Shown in pieces: positions 49,203 through 58,108 of a stretch of DNA of 58,150 nucleotides. Location: positions 1-58,150 of the forward strand of contig JACKBR010000029.1 in the NCBI GenBank assembly GCA_020634495.1, in the 5' to 3' direction. Origin of the DNA: Ardenticatenaceae bacterium (GTDB lineage Bacteria; Chloroflexota; Anaerolineae; Promineifilales; Promineifilaceae). The first letter of the stretch is position 1. Every line of letters starts with the position of its first letter. The notes under the pieces were generated by a model. It ran no database searches and was not told the DNA's origin. It was given only the letters and a program-made list of their open reading frames with translations. The translations under genes and the position numbers were made by a program.

Positions 49203-50603
49203 TTACCCCGTGTAGCTAATCTTGAAAATAATCCCCGTTGCCCAATCGGCCACGTACAGGCTGCCGTCTGGCCCGGTAACCACGTCAATGGGCGCGGCAA
49301 AGCCGGTGGCGAAGTTCACCGGGGCCGACGAGCCACCCGCGCCAATGTGCATGATTTTTTGTGCGCCGGGGAAAGCGCTCCACAGCGTCACAAAAATGGC
49401 GTTGTTGTAACCAGGAAACTGGCTGCCGTTGTAGGCCGTTACGCCCGTGGGCGAGGAGCTGGGCGTAAACTGGGCCAGCGGCGGAATGACGGTAACGCCT
49501 TCGGGCGGGCTAAAACAGACGTCGCAGTCGTAGTACGGGTAGCCGTGAATGGCTCCGGGCACGACGCGGTGCAGCCGTTCTGGTGGGTCAAAGTCGGGCG
49601 TGTTGTCGGTGGCCCAAAGCTGGCCAAAGCCGTCCCAGGCGATGTCGTAGGGATTGCGGAAGCCGGTGGCGTAGACGGAAACTTCGCCTGTGTCTGGATT
49701 AAAGCGCAAAATGCTGGCTTCGTAAGGGTGCATTTCATCTTGCTGGCCAGCGTTGGGGCCTGCCAAAATTTCGCCGTGATCGGCGCGCCCGCCTACGCCC
49801 ACATAGCCAAAGCCATCTGGCCCGAAGGCAATGCCGTTGGCGGAATGGTAGAAGGTGTAGCAGCAGGGCAGCCCGCCAATGATTTGGCCGCGATTGACTA
49901 CAGAAACCTGGGCTTCGCCGCCGATATTTTCGTCGCGGACGCGGCTGGAGACGTACAGCTGGTTGGTGCCGGGGCGGAAGGCGATGCCGGTGGGCATAAT
50001 GTAGCCGCCGACATAGGGGCTAACCCCTCCAGCGCTATCCATTTTGAAGATGGTGCCTTCCTGGACAGCAATGTAGAGTTGGCTGTCTACGGGGCTAAAG
50101 TCGATGCTGGTGGGTTGGCCTTCCACACGGCCGTAATAACTCACGCTAAAGCCAGCGGGCACGTTAATCCGGTTCTCCCAGCCAACTTTGTCGGTATTGG
50201 CGGGGTAGTTGGCGTCGGTGGGGGCGATGACGCCACCGGGACTGGCTGGTGGTGCAGGCGGGGGTGGGCTGCTGGGCGTGTTTTCGGCGGTGGGATTGGG
50301 TTCAACGGCGGTGGGGTCTGGCTCAACGGCCGTTGGGCTTGGGTCTTCAGCCGTGGGTTCCGGCTCTTCTGTCGGGGTGCTGGTGGGTGGCGATGTGGCC
50401 GTAGGCGGTTCGGGCTGGGGCGTGTTGGTGGGGGGAACGGCCGTATCCGTCGCCGTAGGTTCTGCTGTCGCCGTTGCTGTTTCCACGATGGCCACTTCGG
50501 TGGCAGGCTGCTGCGTTGCGGTAGGCGTGCTGCTTGCAGAACTGCCGCAGCTAACTAGCAGCATTGTAAAAAGGAGTAAAACAAGCAAACGATGGTTGCT
50601 CAT
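49203..50603 (-). CDS. Sugar dehydrogenase-like propeller lipoprotein with long Thr/Pro/Glu spacer
   Basis: A lipobox (LLVSC) is followed by about 100 residues of Thr, Pro, Glu and Ala repeats (PTATDTAVPPTNTPQPEPP and similar), then a glucose/sorbosone dehydrogenase-like propeller: INVPAGFSVSYYGRVEG, SPVDSQLYIAVQEGTIF, GFRNPYDIAWDGFGQLWATDN, GPDGSLYVADWATGIIFKI. Cys pairs (LPCCYTF, YYDCDVCF) may form disulfides or bind a cofactor. It resembles the lipoprotein at 14237 in fold but not in spacer. Substrate and cofactor unknown. No convincing ribosome binding site. Confidence 0.8.
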   Translation of the reverse strand: MSNHRLLVLLLFTMLLVSCGSSASSTPTATQQPATEVAIVETATATAEPTATDTAVPPTNTPQPEPPTATSPPTSTPTEEPEPTAEDPSPTAVEPDPTAVEPNPTAENTPSSPPPPAPPASPGGVIAPTDANYPANTDKVGWENRINVPAGFSVSYYGRVEGQPTSIDFSPVDSQLYIAVQEGTIFKMDSAGGVSPYVGGYIMPTGIAFRPGTNQLYVSSRVRDENIGGEAQVSVVNRGQIIGGLPCCYTFYHSANGIAFGPDGFGYVGVGGRADHGEILAGPNAGQQDEMHPYEASILRFNPDTGEVSVYATGFRNPYDIAWDGFGQLWATDNTPDFDPPERLHRVVPGAIHGYPYYDCDVCFSPPEGVTVIPPLAQFTPSSSPTGVTAYNGSQFPGYNNAIFVTLWSAFPGAQKIMHIGAGGSSAPVNFATGFAAPIDVVTGPDGSLYVADWATGIIFKISYTG

Positions 50604-50738
50604 AGAAATTATTCAAACCTCGTAATCTGTGAATTTCTGAACGAATCAGAGTGGCTGATTTTTACCTCGTTTTTGGTAAAAACGCGACAGTTTGAGCGAA
50701 AGATGGGGAATTTCTAAAATGAAACTAAGCGCTGCTGG

Positions 50739-51377
50739 TTAATCTGCGGGGAGCGTGCGGGGCAAACAAAAGGAGTACTGTTTTCGGCCGTCAACGTCTT
50801 CAATTTCTAGCTGGCTGCCGTGCTGCTGCACAATTGCCTGGGAAAGGGCAACGAGGCTAAAAGATAGCTCATGGGTTGGCAAAGGGCCGCTGATGATGAA
50901 GCACAGACGGTCTGGCCGCGTTTGAACACGAATCGTGGGGGGAGACACCAAAGGGGTGCTTGGTCTGTGCTTGGTGTCTCCTGCCGCCAGGAGGGACAGC
51001 ATGATGCCGATGGTGTGTTCCTGGCAGTCTATTTGTAGATCGTCTTCATAAATGAAGTGGATGGTGTCGATGTCATAGGCGTTTTTGAGCTCTTTTTTAA
51101 CACAGGCTAATAAGTTAGAAAGTTGGGTAGGTTCACTGGCTGAGGTGGAAAAGGCAACCTGATTGAGCAGCATCAGTTGGTTACTTTGAGCCAGCAGGCG
51201 AATGATCGCCTTCTCGATGATGTCAATGAAGGCGCGCTGGTCATCGGTTAGCGGATCGTTGAGGTCGTGCAGCAGGATGGAGGTAGCTGAACGAATATTG
51301 GCCAGCGGGGAGCGTAAGTCGTGGTTGATGGCGTGCAGCAATTGCTCAAACTGCGCTTTTTCTTCTAAATCAGCCAT
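50739..51377 (-). CDS. Histidine kinase-like protein with degenerate ATPase part
   Basis: A HisKA dimerisation domain with the phospho-acceptor H-box [14 protein letters not shown] (residues about 14-27) is followed by a region in the position of the HATPase domain that lacks the N, G1 and G2 boxes. It could be an orphan phosphotransfer dimer or a decayed kinase. The middle contains a hairpin repeat in frame ([15 protein letters not shown], from 50941-50981). GAGG lies 5 nt before the ATG, and the start overlaps the dtd stop by 8 nt. No sensor or membrane segment is present. Confidence 0.7.
   Translation of the reverse strand: MADLEEKAQFEQLLHAINHDLRSPLANIRSATSILLHDLNDPLTDDQRAFIDIIEKAIIRLLAQSNQLMLLNQVAFSTSASEPTQLSNLLACVKKELKNAYDIDTIHFIYEDDLQIDCQEHTIGIMLSLLAAGDTKHRPSTPLVSPPTIRVQTRPDRLCFIISGPLPTHELSFSLVALSQAIVQQHGSQLEIEDVDGRKQYSFCLPRTLPAD
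50941..50981. repeat. GGAGACACCAA hairpin inside the kinase-like gene
   Basis: GGAGACACCAA (50941-50951) pairs perfectly with TTGGTGTCTCC (50971-50981), with a GTGCTTGG word repeated twice. It is translated in frame. Confidence 0.7.
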
Positions 51378-51822
51378 TGGTTGCCTCTTTTTCTAGCATG
51401 AGGGTGACGGGGCCGTCGTTGTGAATGGTAACCTGCATCATGGCCCCAAATTGTCCGGTGGCCACGTTTAGCCCGGCCTGGCGCAGACGGTTGCAAAAGT
51501 AATCTACCAAGGGTTCGGCTTGTTCTGGCTGGGCGGCGGCGGTGAAGGACGGCCGTTTCCCTTTTCGGGCATCTCCATACAGCGTAAACTGCGACACAAC
51601 CAACACGCTGCCCCCCACATCACCCAATCCCAAATTCATCTTCCCCGCCTCATCTTCAAACAGGCGCAGCCCGGCAACCTTGTTGGCCAGCCAATCGGCC
51701 TGGGCCGTGGTGTCGCCGTGGGTGACGCCCAGCAAAATGACAAAGCCGCGTTCAATCTGGCCGATGATACGGCCGTTGACAGTAACGTTTGCTGAAGAAA
51801 CTCGTTGTAATAAGGCGCGCAT
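51370..51822 (-). CDS. dtd: D-aminoacyl-tRNA deacylase
   Basis: This 150-residue enzyme hydrolyses D-amino acids from tRNA. It begins [17 protein letters not shown], has the active-site motif [19 protein letters not shown] (~75-93, GxxxK and SQFTLY) and the cross-subunit motif [12 protein letters not shown] (~134-145), where the Gly-x-Pro-like element reads GPV. The length is normal. The ATG at 51822 was chosen from the family N-terminus; the longer frame upstream is from the shifted reading of the neighbouring gene. It is followed by the kinase-like gene with an 8-nt overlap. Confidence 0.95.
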   Translation of the reverse strand: MRALLQRVSSANVTVNGRIIGQIERGFVILLGVTHGDTTAQADWLANKVAGLRLFEDEAGKMNLGLGDVGGSVLVVSQFTLYGDARKGKRPSFTAAAQPEQAEPLVDYFCNRLRQAGLNVATGQFGAMMQVTIHNDGPVTLMLEKEATNG

Positions 51823-51825
51823 TTT

Positions 51826-51866
51826 AGTGAAAAGTGATAAGTGAAAAGTTAGAAGTAAAAATGTTT
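51826..51866. repeat. AGTGARA heptamer array before dtd
   Basis: TAGTGAAAAGTGATAAGTGA with further AAAAGTTAGAAGTAAAA words repeats the unit seen at 16821 and 23352. It takes up the space in which the dtd promoter or ribosome binding site would be expected. Confidence 0.7.
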
Positions 51867-51898
51867 TACAGGATTTTAGGGGAAAGGAGGCGATCCGT

Positions 51899-53630
51899 CT
51901 ATGGATTAATGGCAAAAATGGTAATGGAATCATTTTGGTAGACAGGGGTGAGGTAAACGGCTGTGCCAGGATCAAACGTTCCCAGAGCCTGTTCACGGGG
52001 GCCGTACCAGACAAAATTAACGGCAAATTGGGCGAGCAAATCTTGCCGCCAGGCATCGCTGGCGCTGGTGGTGAAGAATTGATTAACGGCCGTTTCCTTG
52101 CCTGCAAAATCGACCGTTTCGGCCCAATGCCCCAGCAAAACGCGCTGCCCGGCGTGGGCGGCCACAAAATTGCCGGTCTGGTAGCTGCCCAGGACAACGG
52201 CCGTATCCGGCGCATTTTCGCGTAGCCAATCGACCGCCTCTACTTCTGCCGCCGGACGAAAAAAGGTCGGGCTGTTCGAGGGCGGCAATGCGACCCACAT
52301 CCAGCCACAAATAGATGTTGGAAATGCTCATGAAGAGCAAAAAAAGCATGATGATAAAGCGGCGCAGTTTGGCCGTTTGGTAACGAGGGTAGGTGAGGAG
52401 CTTTTGCCAGAAACGGCCGTTTTGCCAACGAGGCAGCACTACCTGCACAAATCCGGCGGCGGCCAGCAGCGCTAGCGGCACATGCACCCCTTGGATAAAG
52501 CGTCGCTGTGGGTTGAGCGGTGAATAAAGCAGCAGGGCAGCAGTGAAAATCCAGGCCCACAGCACGGCAAAGTTTGGGCGTTGGGACGGCCGTTTCCAAC
52601 AAAACAGCCCGGCCAGCAGCAGCATCGGCCCAAAAGCAAACAGGTAATGGGGCCAGGGCGCGGCAGGCGTGCCGGCCTGAGCATCCCACAGCCGGAACAC
52701 GTCGTTGCTGCGCCAGACGGACAAATAGTACAAATACAGCGGCGCGGGAATGAGGAACATGGTGGCGATTTGCCAGCCTTCGCACCATAAAATTTTACGC
52801 TGCCGCCAGACGAGAACGCTCCAAAAGAGGACGGCCGTTCCCGCCACGATGTAAATCAAAAATGGGTAGGCCACCCCCAGCAGCACATTGGCTGCCCCGG
52901 CTGCCATGGCCCAACGCCATTGTTTATCCGCAGATTTCGCAGATTGATGCAGATTTTTTTTCCCATTCTCTCTGCGCCTCTGCGCCTCTGCGTTAAATTT
53001 TTTCTGATTACCGATTTTCTGCAAAATGAGCATGTCAAACAGGATTACGGCCGTTCCCAGGGCAATGTGGGGAAAGGTGAGCGCCGTGAAAAAGAGATGT
53101 GCCCCCGGCTGCTTAAAATCAACCGGAAACGCCCCCAGCCAGTACGGCTGGCCAAGGGCAAACAGCAGCCAGCCCAGCCCGGAGCCAAACAAGGCCAGCA
53201 AATAAGCGGTCCAGCGGGTTTGTTTATCCGGCAAAAAATTGGCCACAAAGGTGAAGGTCATGAGGAAGAGCAAAATGCTGCTGACAAAACGACTGCCGTG
53301 CCAAACGGCCGTTAACGACAGCCCCAGCCCGCGCGCCACCTGCCCCAGCCAGACGTAAAAAATGCCCACCCCAGCCGCCGCGTGCGGCTCTGGCGTGAAG
53401 GGGATGGTGTACAGCCAGGCACCGTTAAATCCTTGCAGCATTTTGGCCCAGTAGGTTTGGGCATCCTCCGGGTTCATGATGAGCTGCATGTACACTTTGT
53501 TGTCCGGCGCGAGCCAGTTGCCCAGCAGGTAGGGGATCAGGCCGAGAACGGCCGTAAACAGAGCCACCAGCACGGCCAGACGCCATTCACGTCGGGTAAT
53601 TTGGGCAGTCAGGGCGGTTTGATTATTCAT
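51899..53630 (-). pseudogene. GT-C-like multi-pass membrane protein with a single-base frameshift
   Basis: About ten membrane helices with the opening NPEDAQTYWAKMLQGFNG suggest a polytopic glycosyltransferase-like protein, as in the neighbouring genes, but I see no clear GT39 motif. The first frame (53630 downwards) loses sense at 52259-52264, a run of six A (T on the coding strand): removing one T joins ALEQPDLF to [20 protein letters not shown], which runs to the stop at 51899. So either a real frameshift, a sequencing error in the homopolymer or slippage. A CGCAGAGA repeat is read in frame as NAEAQRRRENGKKNLHQSAK (52928-53002). The ATG overlaps the next upstream gene by 8 nt. Confidence 0.7.
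52928..53002. repeat. CGCAGAGGCGCAGAGA-type repeat read in frame in a membrane protein
   Basis: TCTCTGCGCCTCTGCGCCTC with TGCGTTAAATTTT faces CAGATTTCGCAGATTGATGC. On the coding strand it reads AACGCAGAGGCGCAGAGGCG and gives the NAEAQRRRE peptide in a loop between helices. Confidence 0.8.
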
Positions 53631-55152
53631 CTCGCTCGTAAAGGGTCAGGCGCACGCCGGGGAAGCGCCAGAGTTGCTTTTGCGCCAGGTTTGCCTGTAG
53701 CCATTGGTGGTGGGCGCTGTTTGGTAACGCGGCCACTTGCATGTTCCTGTCAGTTGGGTTGTTATGTGCGTCTTGCACGTAAAATGCTTCAATGAACCAA
53801 AATCGGTTGGTGGCAACGGCCGTTTCCATGATTCGCTGGGTCATTACCTGGGCAAAGGCAGGGGTAACGTCGGCCGCCTCTGCCGGAGGAAGTTCTAGAA
53901 AAGTCAAGGTGGGCAATCCATAAAATTCAAAGGGCAGCTCAACGTCCCGAATGCCAATGATTTGGTCGGTGGGCTGGCTGTTTTGGTTGATGACGGCAAA
54001 CGTTTGACGCCAATCATTGCGGGCAGAGGCGGGGTTGGTGTACAGAGGAACAAGATTGATGAGGGAAACGGCCGTTACCAACGCCACAATTCCCAAAAGC
54101 CAGGCAATGCGCTCTTTACCGAACAAGCTTACCCAGCCAAAAGCCACTAACAATAAGTAAATTGGCAGGACAATAATGAGATATCTGTCAACGTAAAGCG
54201 AAAAAGCGCCGCTTAGCGAGATGCCTAAAATGAGCAGCAGGGGAAGGCCAAGCCAAAGTAGAAGCAATTGGCTTGTGCCATTTTGCTGCCTGGAATGATT
54301 ATGTATGTGCTTTAAGCCTAGGCAAAAGCCCAATAAGAAGAGGGCATATATGACAAAGTCAGGGAACCATTTCCAGCCGAGGCTGGGGCCAACGGAAAAA
54401 GTCCACAATGTGAGGAAGGGTTCGTACCAGTGCACAGCATTGATCCAGGGTGGAACGGCTTCGTTGTAGCCATGCTGGCTGGCAATTTTGTAGGCCCAGG
54501 GCGCAAAAAGGGCGGCTAAAACCGCCATTTGGCCAAACCAGCGCCGAGCAAACTGCGGCTTCAAGCGCATGTTTAGAATGGCAAAGATGGCGTGGGCGAG
54601 CAAGATTAGAAAGGTAAAGTAATGGGTGAAAACGGCCGTTCCCATCGCCAAAAAGTAGAGCAACCAATATCGCTTGCTGCTTTTTTTTAGCACAGCAACC
54701 AAAGCAACATGGGCCAGAATGAGCAGCGTGGGCAAAAAGCTGTACATGCGGGCTTCTTGCGAGTACCAGATGTGAAAAGGGGAAATTGCCAGTAAAAATG
54801 CCGCCGATGGGCCAACCTGGGGTGTGGCTAGCTGCTTGCCTAATTGGAAAACGGCCGTAACCCCCAACACGCCCCAAAGCACCGAAAAATAGCGCACGCT
54901 AAACGCACTGTTGCCCATAAAAAGCGACCAGCCGCGCATCAGCAAGAAATAGAAGGGCAAATGTGCCCGGTTCCTGGTGAGATCAGCCAGCAAGTCTGGG
55001 AGTGTCATTGTTGCGCGCTGTACCGTTTTTAGTTCGTCCCACCACAGGCTTTGGCTGTCTAGCGCGTGCAGCCGCAGGCCAAAGGCCAAGAGCAAAATGC
55101 CAATCAGGGGGAGATACGGCCGTTTCTGCCAAACCAATTTCCAGCGCATCAT
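53623..55152 (-). CDS. GT39-type membrane glycosyltransferase 1
   Basis: The 509-residue protein starts with a helix followed by the extracytoplasmic loop SLWWDELKTVQRATM, where the Asp-Glu pair matches the catalytic acidic motif of the ArnT/PMT (GT39) group. About 10 further helices follow, with the conserved AISPFHIWYSQEARMYSF loop, and a C-terminal extracytoplasmic domain. These enzymes move sugars from polyprenyl-phosphate donors to lipid or protein outside the membrane. It overlaps its downstream neighbour by 8 nt and its upstream neighbour by 4 nt (ATGA). Confidence 0.88.
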   Translation of the reverse strand: MMRWKLVWQKRPYLPLIGILLLAFGLRLHALDSQSLWWDELKTVQRATMTLPDLLADLTRNRAHLPFYFLLMRGWSLFMGNSAFSVRYFSVLWGVLGVTAVFQLGKQLATPQVGPSAAFLLAISPFHIWYSQEARMYSFLPTLLILAHVALVAVLKKSSKRYWLLYFLAMGTAVFTHYFTFLILLAHAIFAILNMRLKPQFARRWFGQMAVLAALFAPWAYKIASQHGYNEAVPPWINAVHWYEPFLTLWTFSVGPSLGWKWFPDFVIYALFLLGFCLGLKHIHNHSRQQNGTSQLLLLWLGLPLLLILGISLSGAFSLYVDRYLIIVLPIYLLLVAFGWVSLFGKERIAWLLGIVALVTAVSLINLVPLYTNPASARNDWRQTFAVINQNSQPTDQIIGIRDVELPFEFYGLPTLTFLELPPAEAADVTPAFAQVMTQRIMETAVATNRFWFIEAFYVQDAHNNPTDRNMQVAALPNSAHHQWLQANLAQKQLWRFPGVRLTLYERDE

Positions 55153-56621
55153 TCTTCCTGTTCAAAGAGGGCCAGGCGAATGCCGCCAATCTCATGATCT
55201 TCGATGAGCCTGGCGGTATTGGCTATGGTGTCATACTGCGCTTGCTGCCACTCAATGCTGTGCTCCAGGGCGACGATCACCCAGAAACGGCCGTTTTCCA
55301 TTTCCGCCAGTTCCTCTAACGTCCACACTTGCCCACCCAGCGCGTCATAAACCGCTTCTGGTTTGCGCGGATCAGGATCGCCAGCCAGCAGGCCCTGGGT
55401 GAGCTGGGGCGCGTAGCGCAGCGCGGGCAGGTACGATCCATCGCTGGTGTGCAGCACCACGTCACCCGGTTGGCCATTTTCGGCCACAAACGCGGTGGCG
55501 TCCCGATAGGGTGGCTTGATGAGTGGGCCAGCGTGGTAGCTGACCGTGCCAATTAGCATCAGCAGCAGCGCCAATCCGGTGAGGTAGGGCAGGGGCGATT
55601 GGCGGCGGGTGAGGCCCCAGGCCAGCAACATGGCCAGGAAGGGGGCAGCGGCGGCCAGGGTGCGTTCTGGCAGGAAAAACGGCCGTATCACATAAACCAG
55701 CAGCGGCAGCCCCAGCACACAGCCGATGATCAGCAGCGTCAGGGTTAAGCCCGGCGGGATTTGGGCGCGGCCCATCTTGCGCAGTTCCAATAAAAAGATA
55801 ATGACGATGGCCAGGAAGACAAACAAAATGAGCCCGCTGTACCAAAAGCTGCTGGACATGCCAAAGAGCAAAAAAACCGGGGCGGTGAGCGGCTTGATTG
55901 GATTGAGAAGTTCTGTGGATTGCAACGGCCGTAAACTGCCCAGCGCCGGTTCAGCCTCAGCCAGCATCAAGTTGAGCCAGGGCAAAAAGCAGAGCATGAT
56001 TACGGCCGTAATGCCCGCCGTGGCCCCCAAGGCACGCCGGTTTCGGCGGCTTTCTCGCAGGGCATACAGGCCAATCCCCGCCAGGGCCAAAAAGGCAAAC
56101 AAATGGGTGTACACGGCGCACAAAAACAGGAGGCCAGTCAGCAGCCACCAGCCCACCTTGTTTGTTTGGCGGGCCCGCCAGTAAACGGCCGTTCCCGTCA
56201 CCACCAGCACCATCAGTTGGGTGTACATGCGCAGTTCGTGGCTGTACAAAATGTGGAAGGGGGAAACGGCCACCAGCGCGGCGGCGGTCAGGGAAACGGT
56301 GTGGTCCTTGAATAATTGCTGGCTGAGCCAGTAAACGGCGGGAATCAGCAGCACGCCCCACAAAACGCTGAGGAGCTTAACGGCCGTATCCGAATCCGGC
56401 ACCAGGCCCAGCCACAGGTGGAGCAGCAAATAGTAGAGCGGCGGATGGCTAGACTGCACCGTGTTGTTCACAATTTGGGCAACCGGCAGGCGGGCGGCCA
56501 GGTAGCTGATTGCCTCATCCAGCCACAGGCTTTCCCGGCCCAGGTTTAGCAGCCGCAGGAGTGTGCCCAGCAGCAGGAAAAAGCCCAATTGGTAGCGTTC
56601 ACTTTTGAATACGGCCGTCAT
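55149..56621 (-). CDS. GT39-type membrane glycosyltransferase 2
   Basis: This 490-residue protein has the first loop ESLWLDEAISYLAARLP with the acidic Asp-Glu pair, followed by SSHPPLYYLLLHLWL and VAVSPFHILYSHELRMYTQ, all GT39 features close to those of glycosyltransferase 1, so the two are paralogues. A C-terminal extracytoplasmic domain follows the last helix. It is linked by ATGA overlaps on both sides to glycosyltransferases 1 and 3. Acceptor and sugar unknown. Confidence 0.88.
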   Translation of the reverse strand: MTAVFKSERYQLGFFLLLGTLLRLLNLGRESLWLDEAISYLAARLPVAQIVNNTVQSSHPPLYYLLLHLWLGLVPDSDTAVKLLSVLWGVLLIPAVYWLSQQLFKDHTVSLTAAALVAVSPFHILYSHELRMYTQLMVLVVTGTAVYWRARQTNKVGWWLLTGLLFLCAVYTHLFAFLALAGIGLYALRESRRNRRALGATAGITAVIMLCFLPWLNLMLAEAEPALGSLRPLQSTELLNPIKPLTAPVFLLFGMSSSFWYSGLILFVFLAIVIIFLLELRKMGRAQIPPGLTLTLLIIGCVLGLPLLVYVIRPFFLPERTLAAAAPFLAMLLAWGLTRRQSPLPYLTGLALLLMLIGTVSYHAGPLIKPPYRDATAFVAENGQPGDVVLHTSDGSYLPALRYAPQLTQGLLAGDPDPRKPEAVYDALGGQVWTLEELAEMENGRFWVIVALEHSIEWQQAQYDTIANTARLIEDHEIGGIRLALFEQEE

Positions 56622-58108
56622 TTGCGCTCGAAAACCTCTATTTGCTGCCCGGCCCGCTCAAAAATGGTGGTTAACTGAAACCGGGACTCTAAATAAGCCC
56701 GAAACTGCGGATAGTCTACCAAATTTACCAGTTGGTGCGGCGTGGGTTCGCCACCCGCCACGTGAACCAGCACCATTTGGGCGTCTGTCTCTTCGATGCG
56801 TTCTATGAGCAGCGTACCCGTCACGGAACCAGAAGCGATTTGCGCCCCGGCAATGATCGTCGCTTCGTAGATGGACGGCCGTTTGGCAAAAAAGTTGATG
56901 CCCGCGTAATCGGAAACCACCACATCGTCCGGCGCGGTGCGTTCCGCTACCAGCCTGGCCAGGGACAGCGTGTCGCCCTCTTGCCGCCGCAGCAAGTTGG
57001 CAATTTGTGGCTGGGTGATGACCCAGCCGGTGGCAATCACCAGCGCCAGCAGCAGCGGCGCGAATCGTTTTGCCTGGGGCGCGTCTGTCTCCATCTTTTT
57101 GAGCAAAAGTTGCAGCTCAACCGCCAGCAAAATGGCCAGCGTGGGCAGTAAAAACAGGTAGTAGCGCAGGTGAATGGGCCGGGTGATGGCTAAAAACAGA
57201 ATGGGGCTGAGCAGCTGCGTTAGCAAAACGGCCGTTGCCCAACCATGTTCTCGTTGCAGCCGCCGGTTCAAAAAGCGCAGCGGCAAAATAAAAATGAAAA
57301 TAGCGTTGGAGACTAAAAAAAGCAGGTAGCCACCGCCCACGATCAGTGATTGGATTAGCAGCCCGCTATTTTGATTCGCTTCCAGGTGGTAGGTAAATGC
57401 CTCGCCGTAATAAAATCCGAGACGGCCGTATAAAATAGCAGACCCACCGGCGGCCACCAGCAAAAATGGCAAAGAAAAATAGAGGCCACAAATGATAATT
57501 TCCCGCCACGTTTCTTTTTCTTTGATCAGCCAATAGCTAAAAAAGAAAACCAGCCCCACCACCGGGAAGATGCCAAACAGCTTCCACAGAGTAGCCAGAC
57601 CAATGCAAGCCCCGGCCACGCTCCACAGCCAGCGCTTTTTGTGGTGAACGGCCGTTAGCACCGCCGCCAAGCCCCCAACCTCCCAGGCAAACATCATCGG
57701 GTCTGGCCGGAACAGCCGGGCCTGCTCGTATAACATGCCGCAGCCCAGCAAAAGCCCCAGGCTGAGGATTGCACTTTCCTGGCCCCAAATCCGGTTCACC
57801 ACCAGCGCCAAAACAAAGGAAGCTGCCAGCACCTGAACGGCCGCAAAACCGCGTAAAATCGGCACAGGATTTCGGCTGTGTGTCAGCAAAAAGCTGCCGC
57901 TTAACAAATAAAGCGGCTGCTGCTCCGCCAGAAAATCAATCCCAGGCTGCTCACCTTCGGCCAGCCGCCAGATTTCGTAAAAATCGGTGCCTTCGTCATC
58001 ATGCATCAGCCAGCCGCCGATGTTGGCCAGGTACAGGCCAGCACAAAGGATGGCCAGCCCTAGCAGCAGCCAATTGTTGCTCACGAAAGTTGGCAGCCGC
58101 CGGGTCAT
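56618..58108 (-). CDS. GT39-type membrane glycosyltransferase 3
   Basis: This 496-residue protein is more distant from the other two but has the same plan: first helix, then GGWLMHDDEGTDFYEIWRLAEG with acidic Asp-Asp-Glu, AEQQPLYLLSG (proline-tyrosine loop), about ten further helices and a short C-terminal soluble domain. It resembles dolichyl-phosphate-mannose or undecaprenyl-linked sugar transferases. Its stop overlaps the next ATG by 4 nt, and its own ATG overlaps the stop of a gene that enters from the right edge. Confidence 0.85.
   Translation of the reverse strand: MTRRLPTFVSNNWLLLGLAILCAGLYLANIGGWLMHDDEGTDFYEIWRLAEGEQPGIDFLAEQQPLYLLSGSFLLTHSRNPVPILRGFAAVQVLAASFVLALVVNRIWGQESAILSLGLLLGCGMLYEQARLFRPDPMMFAWEVGGLAAVLTAVHHKKRWLWSVAGACIGLATLWKLFGIFPVVGLVFFFSYWLIKEKETWREIIICGLYFSLPFLLVAAGGSAILYGRLGFYYGEAFTYHLEANQNSGLLIQSLIVGGGYLLFLVSNAIFIFILPLRFLNRRLQREHGWATAVLLTQLLSPILFLAITRPIHLRYYLFLLPTLAILLAVELQLLLKKMETDAPQAKRFAPLLLALVIATGWVITQPQIANLLRRQEGDTLSLARLVAERTAPDDVVVSDYAGINFFAKRPSIYEATIIAGAQIASGSVTGTLLIERIEETDAQMVLVHVAGGEPTPHQLVNLVDYPQFRAYLESRFQLTTIFERAGQQIEVFERK

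Noticed and set aside
49347..50558. 403-codon plus-strand frame opposite the second dehydrogenase-like lipoprotein
   Set aside because: The translation is Gly/Arg/Ala-rich, created by the Thr/Pro-coding spacer read backwards.
51370..52215. 281-codon minus-strand frame as an N-terminally extended Dtd
   Set aside because: The first 130 codons are the wrong frame of the upstream gene and a repeat array; Dtd proteins start at MRALLQRV.
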